64,000 nt of DNA from Conexibacter sp. CPCC 205762 (GTDB lineage Bacteria > Actinomycetota > Thermoleophilia > Solirubrobacterales > Solirubrobacteraceae): the NCBI RefSeq assembly GCF_030646155.1, contig NZ_JAUTDN010000017.1, forward strand, positions 35,245-99,244. Direction: 5' to 3'. Positions within the stretch are counted from its first letter, which is position 1. The number at the start of each line of letters is the position of its first letter. Made by a program: the position numbers and the translations under genes. Positions 32,321 to 41,299 of this stretch are shown here, one piece after another. The notes beneath the pieces were generated by a model. That model was given only the letters and a program-made list of their open reading frames with translations. It made no database searches and was not told where the DNA came from.

Positions 32321-33942
32321 TAGGGCGCCGGCGCCGGATCGTCCGACGAGACGCCGTCGTCCGCCGGCGGCGTCGCGGGGCTCTGGTCGACCGGCGGGGT
32401 CTGGGGCGTCGTCTCCGGCGGCGCCGAGGGCGTCGTCGGGGTCGGCGTCGTGGTCGTCGGCGGCGGCGAGGGCTCGGCCGGCAGCGTCGTGACCGGCTCG
32501 GTCGGCGGCGGCGGGGTCGCGGCCGACGCCGTCGGCGGCGTCGCGGCGGCGACCGTCTGCGGCGGCTGGTTCGGCGGGAGCTCCGACGGCAGCGCCGTCG
32601 TGCCCGACTCGACCTGCGTCTGCCCGGTCGGGGTCGGCGTCACGGTCGAGGCGACCGTCGTGCCGTCGGCGGGCGTCGTCGCGGCCGGCGGCGGGGCGGC
32701 GGCGGTCGTGGTCGTCGCCGGCTCCTCCGGCGCTCTGGTGGCGGCGGCGTCGGCCGGCACGGCCGCTCTGGCGGCGCGCAGGTCGGCCGCGGCGGCCTTT
32801 CTGTCGGCACTGATCGCCTTGCCGGGCGCGTCGAGCGCGCGCTGCACCTGGGCGGGCGCGTCGCGGTAGGTCGGCGCCGGATGGGCCTGCACGTCGGCGG
32901 GCGCCTGCGCGACGACCGGCGACGGCGGCGCCGCCTGGCGCGGGACGCGGTGCTCGATCTCGACCGCGCCGGCGGTCACGAGCGCGGCGGCGGCGAGGCC
33001 GGCGGCGGCCTTCGTCGCGACGGTCGACATGCCGGCGGAGATCAGGCCGCCCGTGGCGGAGCCGGCGACGGCCGAGCCGGCGGCGGCGCCGGCCGCGCTG
33101 CCTGCGCTCGCGCCGCTGCCCGCGCTGGCCGAGATGCCGAGGTGCGCGAGCAGCATTCTCTTGAAGGCGAGCGCGAAGCCGACCGGCATCACGGCCGCCA
33201 GCGCCTTGTTGGTCGAGCGCAGCTGCTGGCGGAAGCCGGCGCAGCCCGCGCACGTGCGCAGGTGGCGGCGGACCGGCGGCGAGGTGCGGCGCTTGAGGCC
33301 CTCAGCGATCTCGCCCAGCTCGAGCCGGACCTCGTCGCAGGAGAGCTGGCGCGCCTCGGCGGCCTCGGCGAGCGAGACGCGGGCGCGCACCAGCAGCGAC
33401 TTGACCGACGGGATCGTCGTCTCCATCGCCTCGGCGATCTGCTCGTAGGAGAGCGCGTCGATCTCGCGCAGCAGCAGCGCCGTGCGCTGCGTCTCCGGCA
33501 GGTCCTGGACGTCGGCGATCAGCTCGCGGAACTCCTCGCGCTTGTGGACCTTGTCCGCCGTCGTCGTGCCGTGCTCGGCGAGGTGGACGTCCATCGAGTC
33601 GACGCCGATCGGCTGCTGGCGGCGGAGGTGGTTGAGCGAGCGGTTGCGGGCGATGCGGTAGAGCCACGGCCGCGCGTTGATCGGGCGGTCGTCGGCGAGG
33701 ATCGCGTTGAAGGCGGCCGCGAAGACCTCCTGCAGCACGTCCTCGGCATCCTCTCTGGAGCCGAGCATGTGGCGGCAGAAGGCGAGCAGGCGCGACTGGT
33801 AGCGGGCGACCAGCGTCTCGAAGGCGCCGTGGTTGCCGCGCCGGATGAGCGCGATCAGGCGCTCGTCGGACTGCAACCGCAGCAGCGGCGAACGAGTGTT
33901 GATGCCGGCGACCCCGGCGTGTTTGAGGGCTGAGACTTCCAC
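32320..33942 (-). CDS. ECF sigma factor fused to zinc finger, membrane helix and extracellular tail
   Basis: 540 residues from GTG 33942, with AAGGA upstream. Sigma region 2 at ~28-100 (RYQSRLLAFCRHMLGSREDA, DVLQEVFAAAFNA), region 4 at ~148-195 (LPETQRTALLLREIDALSYE), then a zf-HC2-like site (Cys202, His227-x3-Cys231-x2-Cys234), a membrane segment at ~305-328 and a ~200-residue Pro/Thr/Ala-rich tail presumably outside. A sigma factor, its anti-sigma-like zinc finger and a membrane anchor in one chain; release would need proteolysis or a conformational change. Confidence 0.88.
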   Translation of the reverse strand: MEVSALKHAGVAGINTRSPLLRLQSDERLIALIRRGNHGAFETLVARYQSRLLAFCRHMLGSREDAEDVLQEVFAAAFNAILADDRPINARPWLYRIARNRSLNHLRRQQPIGVDSMDVHLAEHGTTTADKVHKREEFRELIADVQDLPETQRTALLLREIDALSYEQIAEAMETTIPSVKSLLVRARVSLAEAAEARQLSCDEVRLELGEIAEGLKRRTSPPVRRHLRTCAGCAGFRQQLRSTNKALAAVMPVGFALAFKRMLLAHLGISASAGSGASAGSAAGAAAGSAVAGSATGGLISAGMSTVATKAAAGLAAAALVTAGAVEIEHRVPRQAAPPSPVVAQAPADVQAHPAPTYRDAPAQVQRALDAPGKAISADRKAAAADLRAARAAVPADAAATRAPEEPATTTTAAAPPPAATTPADGTTVASTVTPTPTGQTQVESGTTALPSELPPNQPPQTVAAATPPTASAATPPPPTEPVTTLPAEPSPPPTTTTPTPTTPSAPPETTPQTPPVDQSPATPPADDGVSSDDPAPAP

Positions 33943-34015
33943 GCTGTGACGTTCCTTGCCTGCTGGGACACCGTAGCAGCGGGCAAGTTGCGGAAAAGCC
34001 CCTGAAACGATGCCG

Positions 34016-34843
34016 TCAGGGCGCCTGACTGGCGCGTCCGCGCGCGCGTGTGACACCGGGGCGGAGTCCGCCCCGCCGCTGCGCCCATTCGGACAACAGC
34101 AGCGCGGTCGCGACCGGCACCGTCGCCGGCAGCGTGTCGAGCACGAGGAACAGCAGGTCGAACGACAGCGACAGCGCGAACGTCAGCAGCGCGATCCGCC
34201 CCTGCCGCCGCCCCTCGGCCGCCAGCAGCGCGCCGAAGACGCCGGCGATGAAGAAGTCGCCGTAGCCGATCACGGCGTGGCCGAACAGCGCCCGCTGCAG
34301 CTGCGGCAGCTCGGCCGGCGGCGCCGCGCCGTTGAGCACCGTCGCGGCCGGCTGCAGCGTCTCGGCGCCGATCAGGATCGCGTCGCAGACGGCCATCAGC
34401 ACGATCCCGACCTTCAGCCAGCCGTGCGGCGCGACGGCGACCAGCAGCACCCCCAGCGTCACGCACGAGAGGCCGCTCAGCAGCGTCGCGGCGCCCTCGC
34501 CGACGAGCGACTCGCGCGCCTGCCAGGCGAGCAGGAAGAGCACGGCCGCCAACGGTGCCAGCCACGGCCGGCCGCCGTGCATCGTCCAGCCGAGCGCGGC
34601 GGCGGCGAGCGGCGGGATGCAGATCAGCGCGACCCAGGTGAGCACGTCGGCGGTGCCGGACTGGAAGTTGATCGCCCACACGACGAGCGCGATCGAGGCG
34701 AGCGGCACGGCCGCCCACCAGGGATTGCGCAGGCGCTCGGCGAGCCGCTCCAGGAGCGGTATGGAGCCCGCGCGCGGGAGCGCCACGGCGCCCGCTTGGA
34801 CGCCGATCAGAACGATGTTGGAGGCGAGAAACTCACGCGTCAC
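34016..34843 (-). CDS. Polytopic membrane protein with GxGD motif
   Basis: 275 residues from GTG 34843 (an ATG at 34885 would add 14). About eight hydrophobic segments. Asp154 lies in a helix (VGIVLMAVCDAILIGAE), GYGD (193-196) begins another, and LPATVPVA (238-245) follows: the order Asp, GxGD, PALP-like matches presenilin/signal-peptide-peptidase aspartyl proteases. I infer a distant relation; similarity outside these motifs is not visible by eye. It lies just upstream of the sigma-factor gene on the same strand, 73 bp away. Confidence 0.65.
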   Translation of the reverse strand: MTREFLASNIVLIGVQAGAVALPRAGSIPLLERLAERLRNPWWAAVPLASIALVVWAINFQSGTADVLTWVALICIPPLAAAALGWTMHGGRPWLAPLAAVLFLLAWQARESLVGEGAATLLSGLSCVTLGVLLVAVAPHGWLKVGIVLMAVCDAILIGAETLQPAATVLNGAAPPAELPQLQRALFGHAVIGYGDFFIAGVFGALLAAEGRRQGRIALLTFALSLSFDLLFLVLDTLPATVPVATALLLSEWAQRRGGLRPGVTRARGRASQAP

Positions 34844-34966
34844 GTTCCGAATGATGGACGACCGTTTCCGCGCACACCCGCACACCCTGTCGAGACCCCC
34901 CCAACCGGGCGGTTGTCACACAATCCGGCCTTCCTCCGCCCTCTCGCTACCCTCAAGGTCACGCCT

Positions 34967-36091
34967 ATGTCCTCCTCCGTATCCAGCTCCGTAGCCAAGC
35001 CCCGCTCCACGAATCGTCGCGAGCGGCGACGAGGCGGGGACGGGGCGCCGGAGTCCGGACACGGGCTCGACCTCTACGAGCAGATGCTGCTGATCCGCAT
35101 CTTCGAGGAAGAGGTCGAGCGGCAGTACAAGCGCGCGAGAATCGGTGGCTACTGTCACCTCGCCTCGGGCCAGGAGGGCGCCACCGTCGGCGCCGTCCAT
35201 TCGATGCAGGACGAGGACCTGCTGTTCTCCTCCTACCGCACCCACGGCCTCGCGCTCGCCAAGGGCGTCGACCCGGATGCCGTGATGGGCGAGCTGTTCG
35301 GCCGCGAGGGCGGCTCCGCGCACGGTCGCGGCGGCTCGATGCACCTGCTCGACTTCTCCAGAGGCTTCCTCGGCGGCTGGGGCATCGTCGCCGGCCAGCT
35401 GCCGCTCGCCGTCGGTGCCGCGCTCGAGATCTCCTACAAGGACAAGCGAGCGGCCGTCATGTGCGAGCTGGGCGACGCCGCGACCAACATGGGCGCGTGG
35501 CACGAGGCGCTCAACCTCGCCGCGATCTGGGACCTGCCGATCGTCGCGCTGGTGCTGAACAACAGATACGGCATGGGCACGACCGTCGAGAAGGCCTCCG
35601 GCGAGCCCGAGCTGTACAAGCGCGCCTCCGCCTTCCGCATGCACGGCGAGCGCGTCGACGGCCAGGACGTCGAGGCCGTGCTGTCGGCCGCCGACCGTCT
35701 CCTCACGCGCGCCCGCGAGGAGCGCAAGCCGGCCGTCCTGGAGGTCGTCACCTACCGCTACCGCGGCCACTCCGTCGCCGACGCCGGCACCGCGTACCGC
35801 ACGCAGGAGGAGATGGACGAATGGAAGAAGCGCGACCCGCTGCTGATCTACAGACAGCGGCTGCTTGACGAGAGACGCGCGACGCAGGCGCAGATCGACG
35901 CGATCCAGGCGCGGGTCGAGAAGCGCGTCGAGCAGGCGGTCGAGGCCGCCGAGGCGAGCCCCGAGCCGCCCGTCAGCTCCCTCTCCCAGCACCTCTACGG
36001 GGATCCCGCCAGCCGCGAGCAGTTCTCGCGCATGAGCCCCGGCAGCCCGTTCGGCGAGCGCGAGCTCGTCCTGGAAGGACTCGGTCGATGA
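34967..36091 (+). CDS. pdhA: Pyruvate/branched-chain 2-oxoacid dehydrogenase E1 alpha
   Basis: 374 residues. ThDP-dependent E1 alpha subunit. YRTHGLALAKGVDPDAVMGE, GREGGSAHGRGGSMHL, and the ThDP motif GDAATNMGAWHEALNLAA-x-NN are present; YRYRGHSVADAGTAYR is the phosphorylation-loop region. TACCCT at 34948-34953 is a likely -10. Ends overlapping pdhB (ATGA). No E2 or E3 gene adjoins, so the complex partner must be elsewhere. Confidence 0.92.
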   Translation: MSSSVSSSVAKPRSTNRRERRRGGDGAPESGHGLDLYEQMLLIRIFEEEVERQYKRARIGGYCHLASGQEGATVGAVHSMQDEDLLFSSYRTHGLALAKGVDPDAVMGELFGREGGSAHGRGGSMHLLDFSRGFLGGWGIVAGQLPLAVGAALEISYKDKRAAVMCELGDAATNMGAWHEALNLAAIWDLPIVALVLNNRYGMGTTVEKASGEPELYKRASAFRMHGERVDGQDVEAVLSAADRLLTRAREERKPAVLEVVTYRYRGHSVADAGTAYRTQEEMDEWKKRDPLLIYRQRLLDERRATQAQIDAIQARVEKRVEQAVEAAEASPEPPVSSLSQHLYGDPASREQFSRMSPGSPFGERELVLEGLGR

Positions 36092-37119
36092 GCGCCACCG
36101 CACCCGCCCCGTCCACCACGACGCTGACGTACCGCGAGGCGGTCCGTCTCGGTCTGCGCGAGGAGCTGCTGCGCGACGAGGACGTCTTCCTGATGGGCGA
36201 GGAGATCGGCGTCTTCGAGGGCTCCTACAAGGTCACCGCCGGCCTCTTCAGAGAGTTCGGCCCGATCCGCGTGCGCGAGACGCCGATCTCGGAGGAGGGC
36301 TTCGTCGGCGCCGGCATCGGCGCGGCGATGATGGGCCTGCGCCCGGTCGTCGAGATCATGACGCTGAACTTCATCCTCGTCGCGATGGACCAGGTCGTGA
36401 ACCACGCGGCGAAGATCCGCTACATGTTCGGCGGCGAGGTCGGCTGCCCGCTCGTGATCCGCACGCCCAACGGCGGCGGCTCGCAGCTGACGGCGCAGCA
36501 CTCGCAGAGCTTCGAGGTCTTCTTCGCCCACACGCCGGGCATGAAGGTCGTCGCGCCGAGCACGCCTGCGGACGCCCACGGCCTGCTGAAGGCCGCGATC
36601 CGCGACGACGACCCGATCCTGGTGGTCGAGAACCTGCAGTCGTACAAGGTCAGAGGCGAGGTCCCCAACGACCCCGACCACGTCGTCGAGATCGGCAAGG
36701 CGGCGATCACCCGCGAGGGCGGCGACATCACGCTCGTCGCGCACTCGTTCGCGGCGACGCGCGCGCTCAGAGTCGCCGAGAGACTGAAGCGCGACCACGG
36801 CGTCAACGCCGAGGTCGTCGACCTGCGCTCGCTGCGCCCGCTCGACGTCGAGACGGTCTCGAAGTCGATCCAGAAGACCAACCGCGCCCTCTGCGTCGAC
36901 GAGGGCTGGGCGACCTACGGCATCAGCGCCGAGATCGCCGCCCGCATCCAGCGCGCCTGCTTCGACGACCTCGACGCGCCGATCGAGCGCGTCGGCCTCG
37001 CCGAGGTGCCGATGCCGTACGCGAAGCAGCTCGAGAGAGCGGCGATCGTCAACGACGACAAGATCGAGGCGGCGGCGCTCAGCGTGCTCGGCCTCGGGCC
37101 CGACGTCTTCTCGTACTAG
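36088..37119 (+). CDS. pdhB: Pyruvate/branched-chain 2-oxoacid dehydrogenase E1 beta
   Basis: 343 residues. YREAVRLGLREELLRDEDVF, MGEEIGVFEGSYKVT, RVRETPISEEGFVGAGIGAA and GWATYGISAEIAARIQ are typical. Pairs with the alpha subunit to decarboxylate a 2-oxoacid; motifs fit acetoin/pyruvate-type E1 equally. Translationally coupled to pdhA. Confidence 0.94.
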   Translation: MSATAPAPSTTTLTYREAVRLGLREELLRDEDVFLMGEEIGVFEGSYKVTAGLFREFGPIRVRETPISEEGFVGAGIGAAMMGLRPVVEIMTLNFILVAMDQVVNHAAKIRYMFGGEVGCPLVIRTPNGGGSQLTAQHSQSFEVFFAHTPGMKVVAPSTPADAHGLLKAAIRDDDPILVVENLQSYKVRGEVPNDPDHVVEIGKAAITREGGDITLVAHSFAATRALRVAERLKRDHGVNAEVVDLRSLRPLDVETVSKSIQKTNRALCVDEGWATYGISAEIAARIQRACFDDLDAPIERVGLAEVPMPYAKQLERAAIVNDDKIEAAALSVLGLGPDVFSY

Positions 37120-37166
37120 AACGCGCCGTTGCCCGCCGGGGATAGCATCTCGCGTGATGCGCCCCG

Positions 37167-37250
<84 letters not shown>

Positions 37251-37251
37251 C

Positions 37252-37257
37252 TACGCT
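37252..37257 (+). promoter_or_regulatory. -10 box TACGCT of DUF167 gene
   Basis: Ends 6 bases before ATG 37264, directly downstream of tRNA-Leu. Confidence 0.4.
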
Positions 37258-37263
37258 GCCGCG

Positions 37264-37530
37264 ATGGGCGAGCTGAGCGTCCGCCTGCAGCCGCGGGCGA
37301 AGAGAAACGAGGTCGTCGGCACGCGTGACGGCGTCCTGCTCGTGCGCGTGACGGCCCCGCCGGTCGACGGCAAGGCGAACGCCGCGCTCTGCAAGCTGCT
37401 GGCCAAGGAGCTGCGCGTGGCGCCCTCGACGGTCGCCGTCATACGTGGCTCGTCGGCGCGCGACAAGCTGCTGCGGATTGACGGAATCGAGACCTCGGAG
37501 CTGCTGCACCGGCTTATTGGCAGTGCGTGA
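37264..37530 (+). CDS. DUF167 (YggU-type) protein
   Basis: 88 residues. VRLQPRAKRNEVVGTRDG, VTAPPVDGKANAALCKLLAK and VIRGSSARDKLLRI are the family core. Small alpha-beta protein of unknown role, conserved across bacteria. Confidence 0.92.
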   Translation: MGELSVRLQPRAKRNEVVGTRDGVLLVRVTAPPVDGKANAALCKLLAKELRVAPSTVAVIRGSSARDKLLRIDGIETSELLHRLIGSA

Positions 37531-37653
37531 ACGTCCGATTCCGGACCATCCTTGACGCGGGGGCGTAGCGTAGGACGGGTGAGCAGCGTGAGCGGAGCAC
37601 GCTGTGCAGCCGCCGCATGGCGGCTGCACAGGCAATCCGACTGGTGCTGCGGC

Positions 37654-38346
37654 TCAGGCAGCCGCGGCTTCGGCGCGCGTGACGACCGGGGTGAGGCCGT
37701 CCAGGACGGCGTCGGTCAGTCTGGCGTCGCCGCTGATCTCGAGGCCGTCGCGCGAGCCTTCCGGCACGAGCGCGTCGACCCAGGCACGCTCCGTCCCCGC
37801 GATGCGGGCGGTGGCGTCGGCGTCGGCACGCTCCTCGAGCGTGACCTCGCCTCTCTTGACGGTGATCAGGTAGACCCTGTCCTCGCCGTCCTTGGAGCGC
37901 TGCTGGACGTTCAGCTCCAGCGAGCCCTTGAGCGACTTCGGCAGCGTCAGGAGGCCCGGCGCGAGCCGGAAGACGGCGCCGATGTCGATCGCCTCGCCGC
38001 GACGCGGCTCGGTCCACGACCACTCGTAGCCCCAGCGGGCGAGAGCGGCGAGGACCGGGATCAGGTCGCGAGCGCGCTCGGTCAGCTCGTAGTCCACGCG
38101 CGGCGGGACCTCGCGGTACCGCTGGCGGGTGAGCAGGCCGTCAGCGACCATGCGGTTGAGTCGGGAGCGGAGCTGCTCCGTCGAGATGCCCGGCAGGGTG
38201 CGCTGCAGCTCGACGAACCGCCGCGGACCGCTGACGAGATCACGGACGATCAGCAGCGTCCACTTGTCGCCGACGAGATCAAGTGCCCGAGCATCGGGAG
38301 ACCACTGGTCATACGGATGCCGTTTGGGCGGGGGAGCGGGTGAAAT
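37654..38346 (-). CDS. HxlR-type regulator with SCP2-like domain; ATT start proposed
   Basis: 230 residues if translation starts at ATT 38346. The HxlR winged helix is complete in frame: DQWSPDARALDLVGDKWTLL, IVRDLVSGPRRFVELQRTLP, GISTEQLRSRLNRM; a C-terminal SCP2-like domain follows (LELNVQQRSKDGEDRVYLIT). Between the in-frame stop at 38380-38382 and the HTH there is no ATG, GTG or TTG; the first is Met in the middle of the HTH (38151). ATT 38346 has GGAGG (38357-38353) at a 6-base spacing. Alternatives are a sequencing error or another rare start. Confidence 0.8.
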   Translation of the reverse strand: MSPAPPPKRHPYDQWSPDARALDLVGDKWTLLIVRDLVSGPRRFVELQRTLPGISTEQLRSRLNRMVADGLLTRQRYREVPPRVDYELTERARDLIPVLAALARWGYEWSWTEPRRGEAIDIGAVFRLAPGLLTLPKSLKGSLELNVQQRSKDGEDRVYLITVKRGEVTLEERADADATARIAGTERAWVDALVPEGSRDGLEISGDARLTDAVLDGLTPVVTRAEAAAA

Positions 38347-38352
38347 GGGGAA

Positions 38353-38357
38353 CCTCC
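38353..38357 (-). promoter_or_regulatory. Shine-Dalgarno GGAGG before the ATT codon
   Basis: Six bases upstream of ATT 38346 on the minus strand; it is the main evidence for the unusual start of the HxlR-type gene. Confidence 0.6.
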
Positions 38358-38579
38358 GGTGGGACGAGAGCGGGGCGACCTACCTACCGTGATGCAGATT
38401 AACCGACTGACGGGTAGCCGAGGGGTTGGAATGCGAGAAAAGCGCCAGAAATGCGCCATCTTGCACCTTCCTGTCGCATTTACCGGGGAAGAGAGCGACG
38501 ATACGGCGCTCGTGCCGGCGGCCCTTACGGCGTACGGTGCGGCGAAAGTGGGACCGGCAGGAGCAGGAGGTGCGGTGAG

Positions 38580-39230
38580 ATGGGCGAGGTGATCCAGTTC
38601 GTGCGGCGACGCCAGGGCGCACGCGATCGGGCAGCGGGCGTGACGTTCTTCTTCGATCTCGCCTGCCCGTACACCTACCTCGCGGCCGAGCGGCTCGACC
38701 GTCGCTTCTGCGACGCGCGCTGGCGGCCGGCGACGAGCGGGCGGCATCTGGCCGTCAGCCCGCTGCTCGCGGAGGCGCCGGGCGCGGGCGAGGTCGACCT
38801 GCACGCGCTGCGGGCCGTCGAGCGGCGCGCACGCGAGCTGCACATGCCGCTGGTGTGGCCCGAGCGCTTCCCGGCGCAGGTCCCGCATGCGATGCGGGCG
38901 GCGACCTTCGCGGCCGAGCGCGGGCGGGCGCAGGCGTTCGCGATCGCCGTCGGCCGGCTCGCCTTCTGCGGCGGCTTCGACGTCGAGGACCCGCGGATGC
39001 TCGCCGAGGCGGCCGCGGCGGCGGGGCTCGACGTCGACGACACGCTCGACGCGGCCGACGATCCGCGCCGCGATCGCGAGCTCGAGACGGCCGGCCGCGC
39101 GCTCTGGGTCGACGGCGGCACGACGCTGCCGGCGGTCCGTCACGACGGTGGCCTCTTCTGCGGCGAACATGGCGTCACAGCAGCCATCTTTGCGCTGCCG
39201 GCGGTCGTCACCGCGGGACCGGGGTCCTGA
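38580..39230 (+). CDS. DsbA/HCCA-isomerase-like thioredoxin-fold protein
   Basis: 216 residues. VTFFFDLACPYTYLAAERLD is the start of the DsbA-like fold used by 2-hydroxychromene-2-carboxylate isomerases; the CxxC of true DsbA is absent (CPYT). GTTLPAVRHDGGLFCGEHGV is the cis-Pro end of the domain. Good Shine-Dalgarno AGGAGG (38565-38570). Divergent from the HxlR gene, which may control it, across a 233-bp region with no other gene. Confidence 0.78.
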   Translation: MGEVIQFVRRRQGARDRAAGVTFFFDLACPYTYLAAERLDRRFCDARWRPATSGRHLAVSPLLAEAPGAGEVDLHALRAVERRARELHMPLVWPERFPAQVPHAMRAATFAAERGRAQAFAIAVGRLAFCGGFDVEDPRMLAEAAAAAGLDVDDTLDAADDPRRDRELETAGRALWVDGGTTLPAVRHDGGLFCGEHGVTAAIFALPAVVTAGPGS

Positions 39231-39328
39231 TCGACGTGGCGCGGCGGCGTTCTGAGGCCTGCGTCTGAGCGGTTCCTCATCGCCGAGGGTTCGGATCTGA
39301 GCCTCGCGCTGTCACAATCCCTGGTGGG

Positions 39329-40951
39329 ATGGACCGGGTACTGCGATACGCCTATCGCCGACTCGGCCGGCGCTATCCGCTGACTGTCGTCGTCCTCCAG
39401 TTCCAGATCGCCCACCTGCTGGCGCTCGGCGGCATCGTGCTGCTGCGGCTGTACCAGCCGATGAGCAACAGCACCTTCCTGCTGCTGCTGGTGGTCGCAG
39501 AGCTGCTGGTGGCGCTCGACAACGTGAGCTCGACGATGCTCGCGCGGCGGCTGCTGCGGCCGGTCGGAGCTTGGCTGGCCGGAGCGCGCGACCGCACCGC
39601 GACGGCGGCTGCGTGGCGCGCGCTCGCGTCGCTGCCGTCCGACTACACGCGCCGCGTGCCGACCGTCCCGATCGCGCTCGTGATCGTGCCGTTCGCCGTC
39701 TTCGCGACGCTCCAGCTCGACCTCAAGCCGTATTCCGCGCTGGCGATCCTGATGGGGATGCTGCTGACGCTGCTGTACGGCGCGGTGCTGCGCTTCTTCT
39801 TCCTCGAGTCGCTGCTGCGGCCGGTGCTGGAGGACGTCGCGCTGCACATGCCCGACGACTTCGACCCCGGCCGTGCCGGCGTCTCGCTGCGCAGGCGGCT
39901 GCTGATCGGCCTGCCGGCGATCAACATCCTCACGGGCGTGATCGTCGCCGGCATCGAGATGAACCGCCACGGCGCGCGGCTCGACGACCTCGGCCCGGCG
40001 GTCGTGATCGCGGTGACGGTCGCCTTCGTCATCTCGGTCGAGCTGACGATCCTGCTGTCGCGCTCGATCTTCGACCCGATCGACCAGCTGCGGGCGGCGA
40101 CCGAGCGGGTCGGCCGCGGCGACCTGTCGACGCGCGTGCCGGTCGTCTCGACCGACGAGACCGGCCGCCTCGCGCGCTCCTTCAACGACATGGTCGCCGG
40201 CCTCTCCGAGCGCGAGCGGCTGCATGAGGCGTTCGACGCCTACGTCGGCCCCGACGTCGCCGAGATGGTGCTGCGCGACGGCACCCACCTCGACGGCAAG
40301 GAGCAGGTCGTCACCGTCGTCGCGCTCGACATCCGCGACTTCACGCAGAAGGCCGAGGGATCGACGCCGCGCCGCGTCGTCGACTTCCTCAACGAGTTCT
40401 ACGGCGTCGTCGTGCCGATCATCGAGCGTCACGGCGGCCGTGCCGACAAGTACGTCGGCGACGGCCTGCTGGCGATCTTCGGCGCGCCCGAGCCGCTGCC
40501 CGACCACGCCGACCGCGGCGTCGCCGCCGCGCTGCAGGTCGCCGTCGCGGTCCGCGACCGCTACGGCGACGAGCTGAAGGTCGGCATCGGGGTCAACTCG
40601 GGCACCGTCATCGCCGGCACGATCGGCGGCGGCGGCCACGTCGAGTTCACCGTCATCGGCGACGCGGTCAACACGGTCGACCGGGTCGAGCAGGTGACGC
40701 GCCTGACCGGCGACACGGTGCTCGTGACGGAGGCGACGCGGCGGCTGCTGAGACGCGACCACGGGCGCTTCGAGAACCGCCCCGCGGTCCCGCTCAAGGG
40801 CAAGACGCAGAGAGTTCAGCTGTGGGCGCCGAAGGCGGTCAGCGCGACCGCGGGCGGCTCGCCCGACGGCACCGAGCGCGGCGCCGAGGAGCCGCCCGCG
40901 CCATCCGGTTCAACCGGTCGGACCGAAGAGTTCACGACGCCGAGGACGTGA
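39329..40951 (+). CDS. Membrane class III adenylate/guanylate cyclase with HAMP
   Basis: 540 residues. About six membrane helices (residues ~18-240), a HAMP linker (LSRSIFDPIDQLRAATERVG), then a cyclase domain: first metal Asp in VVALDIRDFTQKAEG, second in DKYVGDGLLAIFGAPEP, and the transition-state segment VIGDAVNTVDRVEQ. Key catalytic residues are present, so it should make cAMP or cGMP. A CACAAT -10 lies 8 bases before the ATG. Confidence 0.92.
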   Translation: MDRVLRYAYRRLGRRYPLTVVVLQFQIAHLLALGGIVLLRLYQPMSNSTFLLLLVVAELLVALDNVSSTMLARRLLRPVGAWLAGARDRTATAAAWRALASLPSDYTRRVPTVPIALVIVPFAVFATLQLDLKPYSALAILMGMLLTLLYGAVLRFFFLESLLRPVLEDVALHMPDDFDPGRAGVSLRRRLLIGLPAINILTGVIVAGIEMNRHGARLDDLGPAVVIAVTVAFVISVELTILLSRSIFDPIDQLRAATERVGRGDLSTRVPVVSTDETGRLARSFNDMVAGLSERERLHEAFDAYVGPDVAEMVLRDGTHLDGKEQVVTVVALDIRDFTQKAEGSTPRRVVDFLNEFYGVVVPIIERHGGRADKYVGDGLLAIFGAPEPLPDHADRGVAAALQVAVAVRDRYGDELKVGIGVNSGTVIAGTIGGGGHVEFTVIGDAVNTVDRVEQVTRLTGDTVLVTEATRRLLRRDHGRFENRPAVPLKGKTQRVQLWAPKAVSATAGGSPDGTERGAEEPPAPSGSTGRTEEFTTPRT

Positions 40952-40968
40952 CGACGGCCTGAAGACGC

Positions 40969-41001
40969 GGAAAGAGCCCGGAATCCTTCCGGGCCCTTTC
41001 C
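40969..41001 (+). terminator. Hairpin terminator after the cyclase gene
   Basis: GGAAAGAGCCCGGAA pairs with TTCCGGGCCCTTTCC (one G-C bulge) around a short loop; only a weak T-rich tail follows. The next ~298 bp (41002-41299) hold no gene I can support. Confidence 0.6.
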
Positions 41002-41286
41002 TGTCGACGGCTCCTTGGGGGACGGGCGAGGTCGGGGGTCCATGCCCGTCCGGAGCGGTGCGTCGCGCGGCCGGACGTTGGGAGGCGCCGAGGTCGGTCG
41101 GCTCGTCCGGCCATATGTCGGGATCGTGGGAGGTCGTGCCATCTCCTACGTCCTGGTGTGATATTGCGCGCTCCGCTTGCGAGGTGCAACCCCGGGGATC
41201 GGTGTCATACGCTGCTCATACAGCCTGCAAAAGTTGTCCAAAGCGGCACATACCTCCGTACCGGAACATCGCGGCGTCAGTCGCAA

Positions 41287-41292
41287 TAGAGT
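41287..41292 (+). promoter_or_regulatory. -10 box TAGAGT
   Basis: Ends 7 bases before ATG 41300. Confidence 0.5.
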
Positions 41293-41299
41293 CGGCTCC

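Noticed and set aside
37654..38151. Shorter reading of the HxlR gene starting at Met 38151
   Set aside because: That Met lies in the middle of the winged helix, so the DNA-binding domain would be cut.
38400..38579. Gene or riboswitch between the HxlR and DsbA-like genes
   Set aside because: No open frame with start and ribosome site, and no riboswitch class I can recognise; treated as a divergent promoter region.
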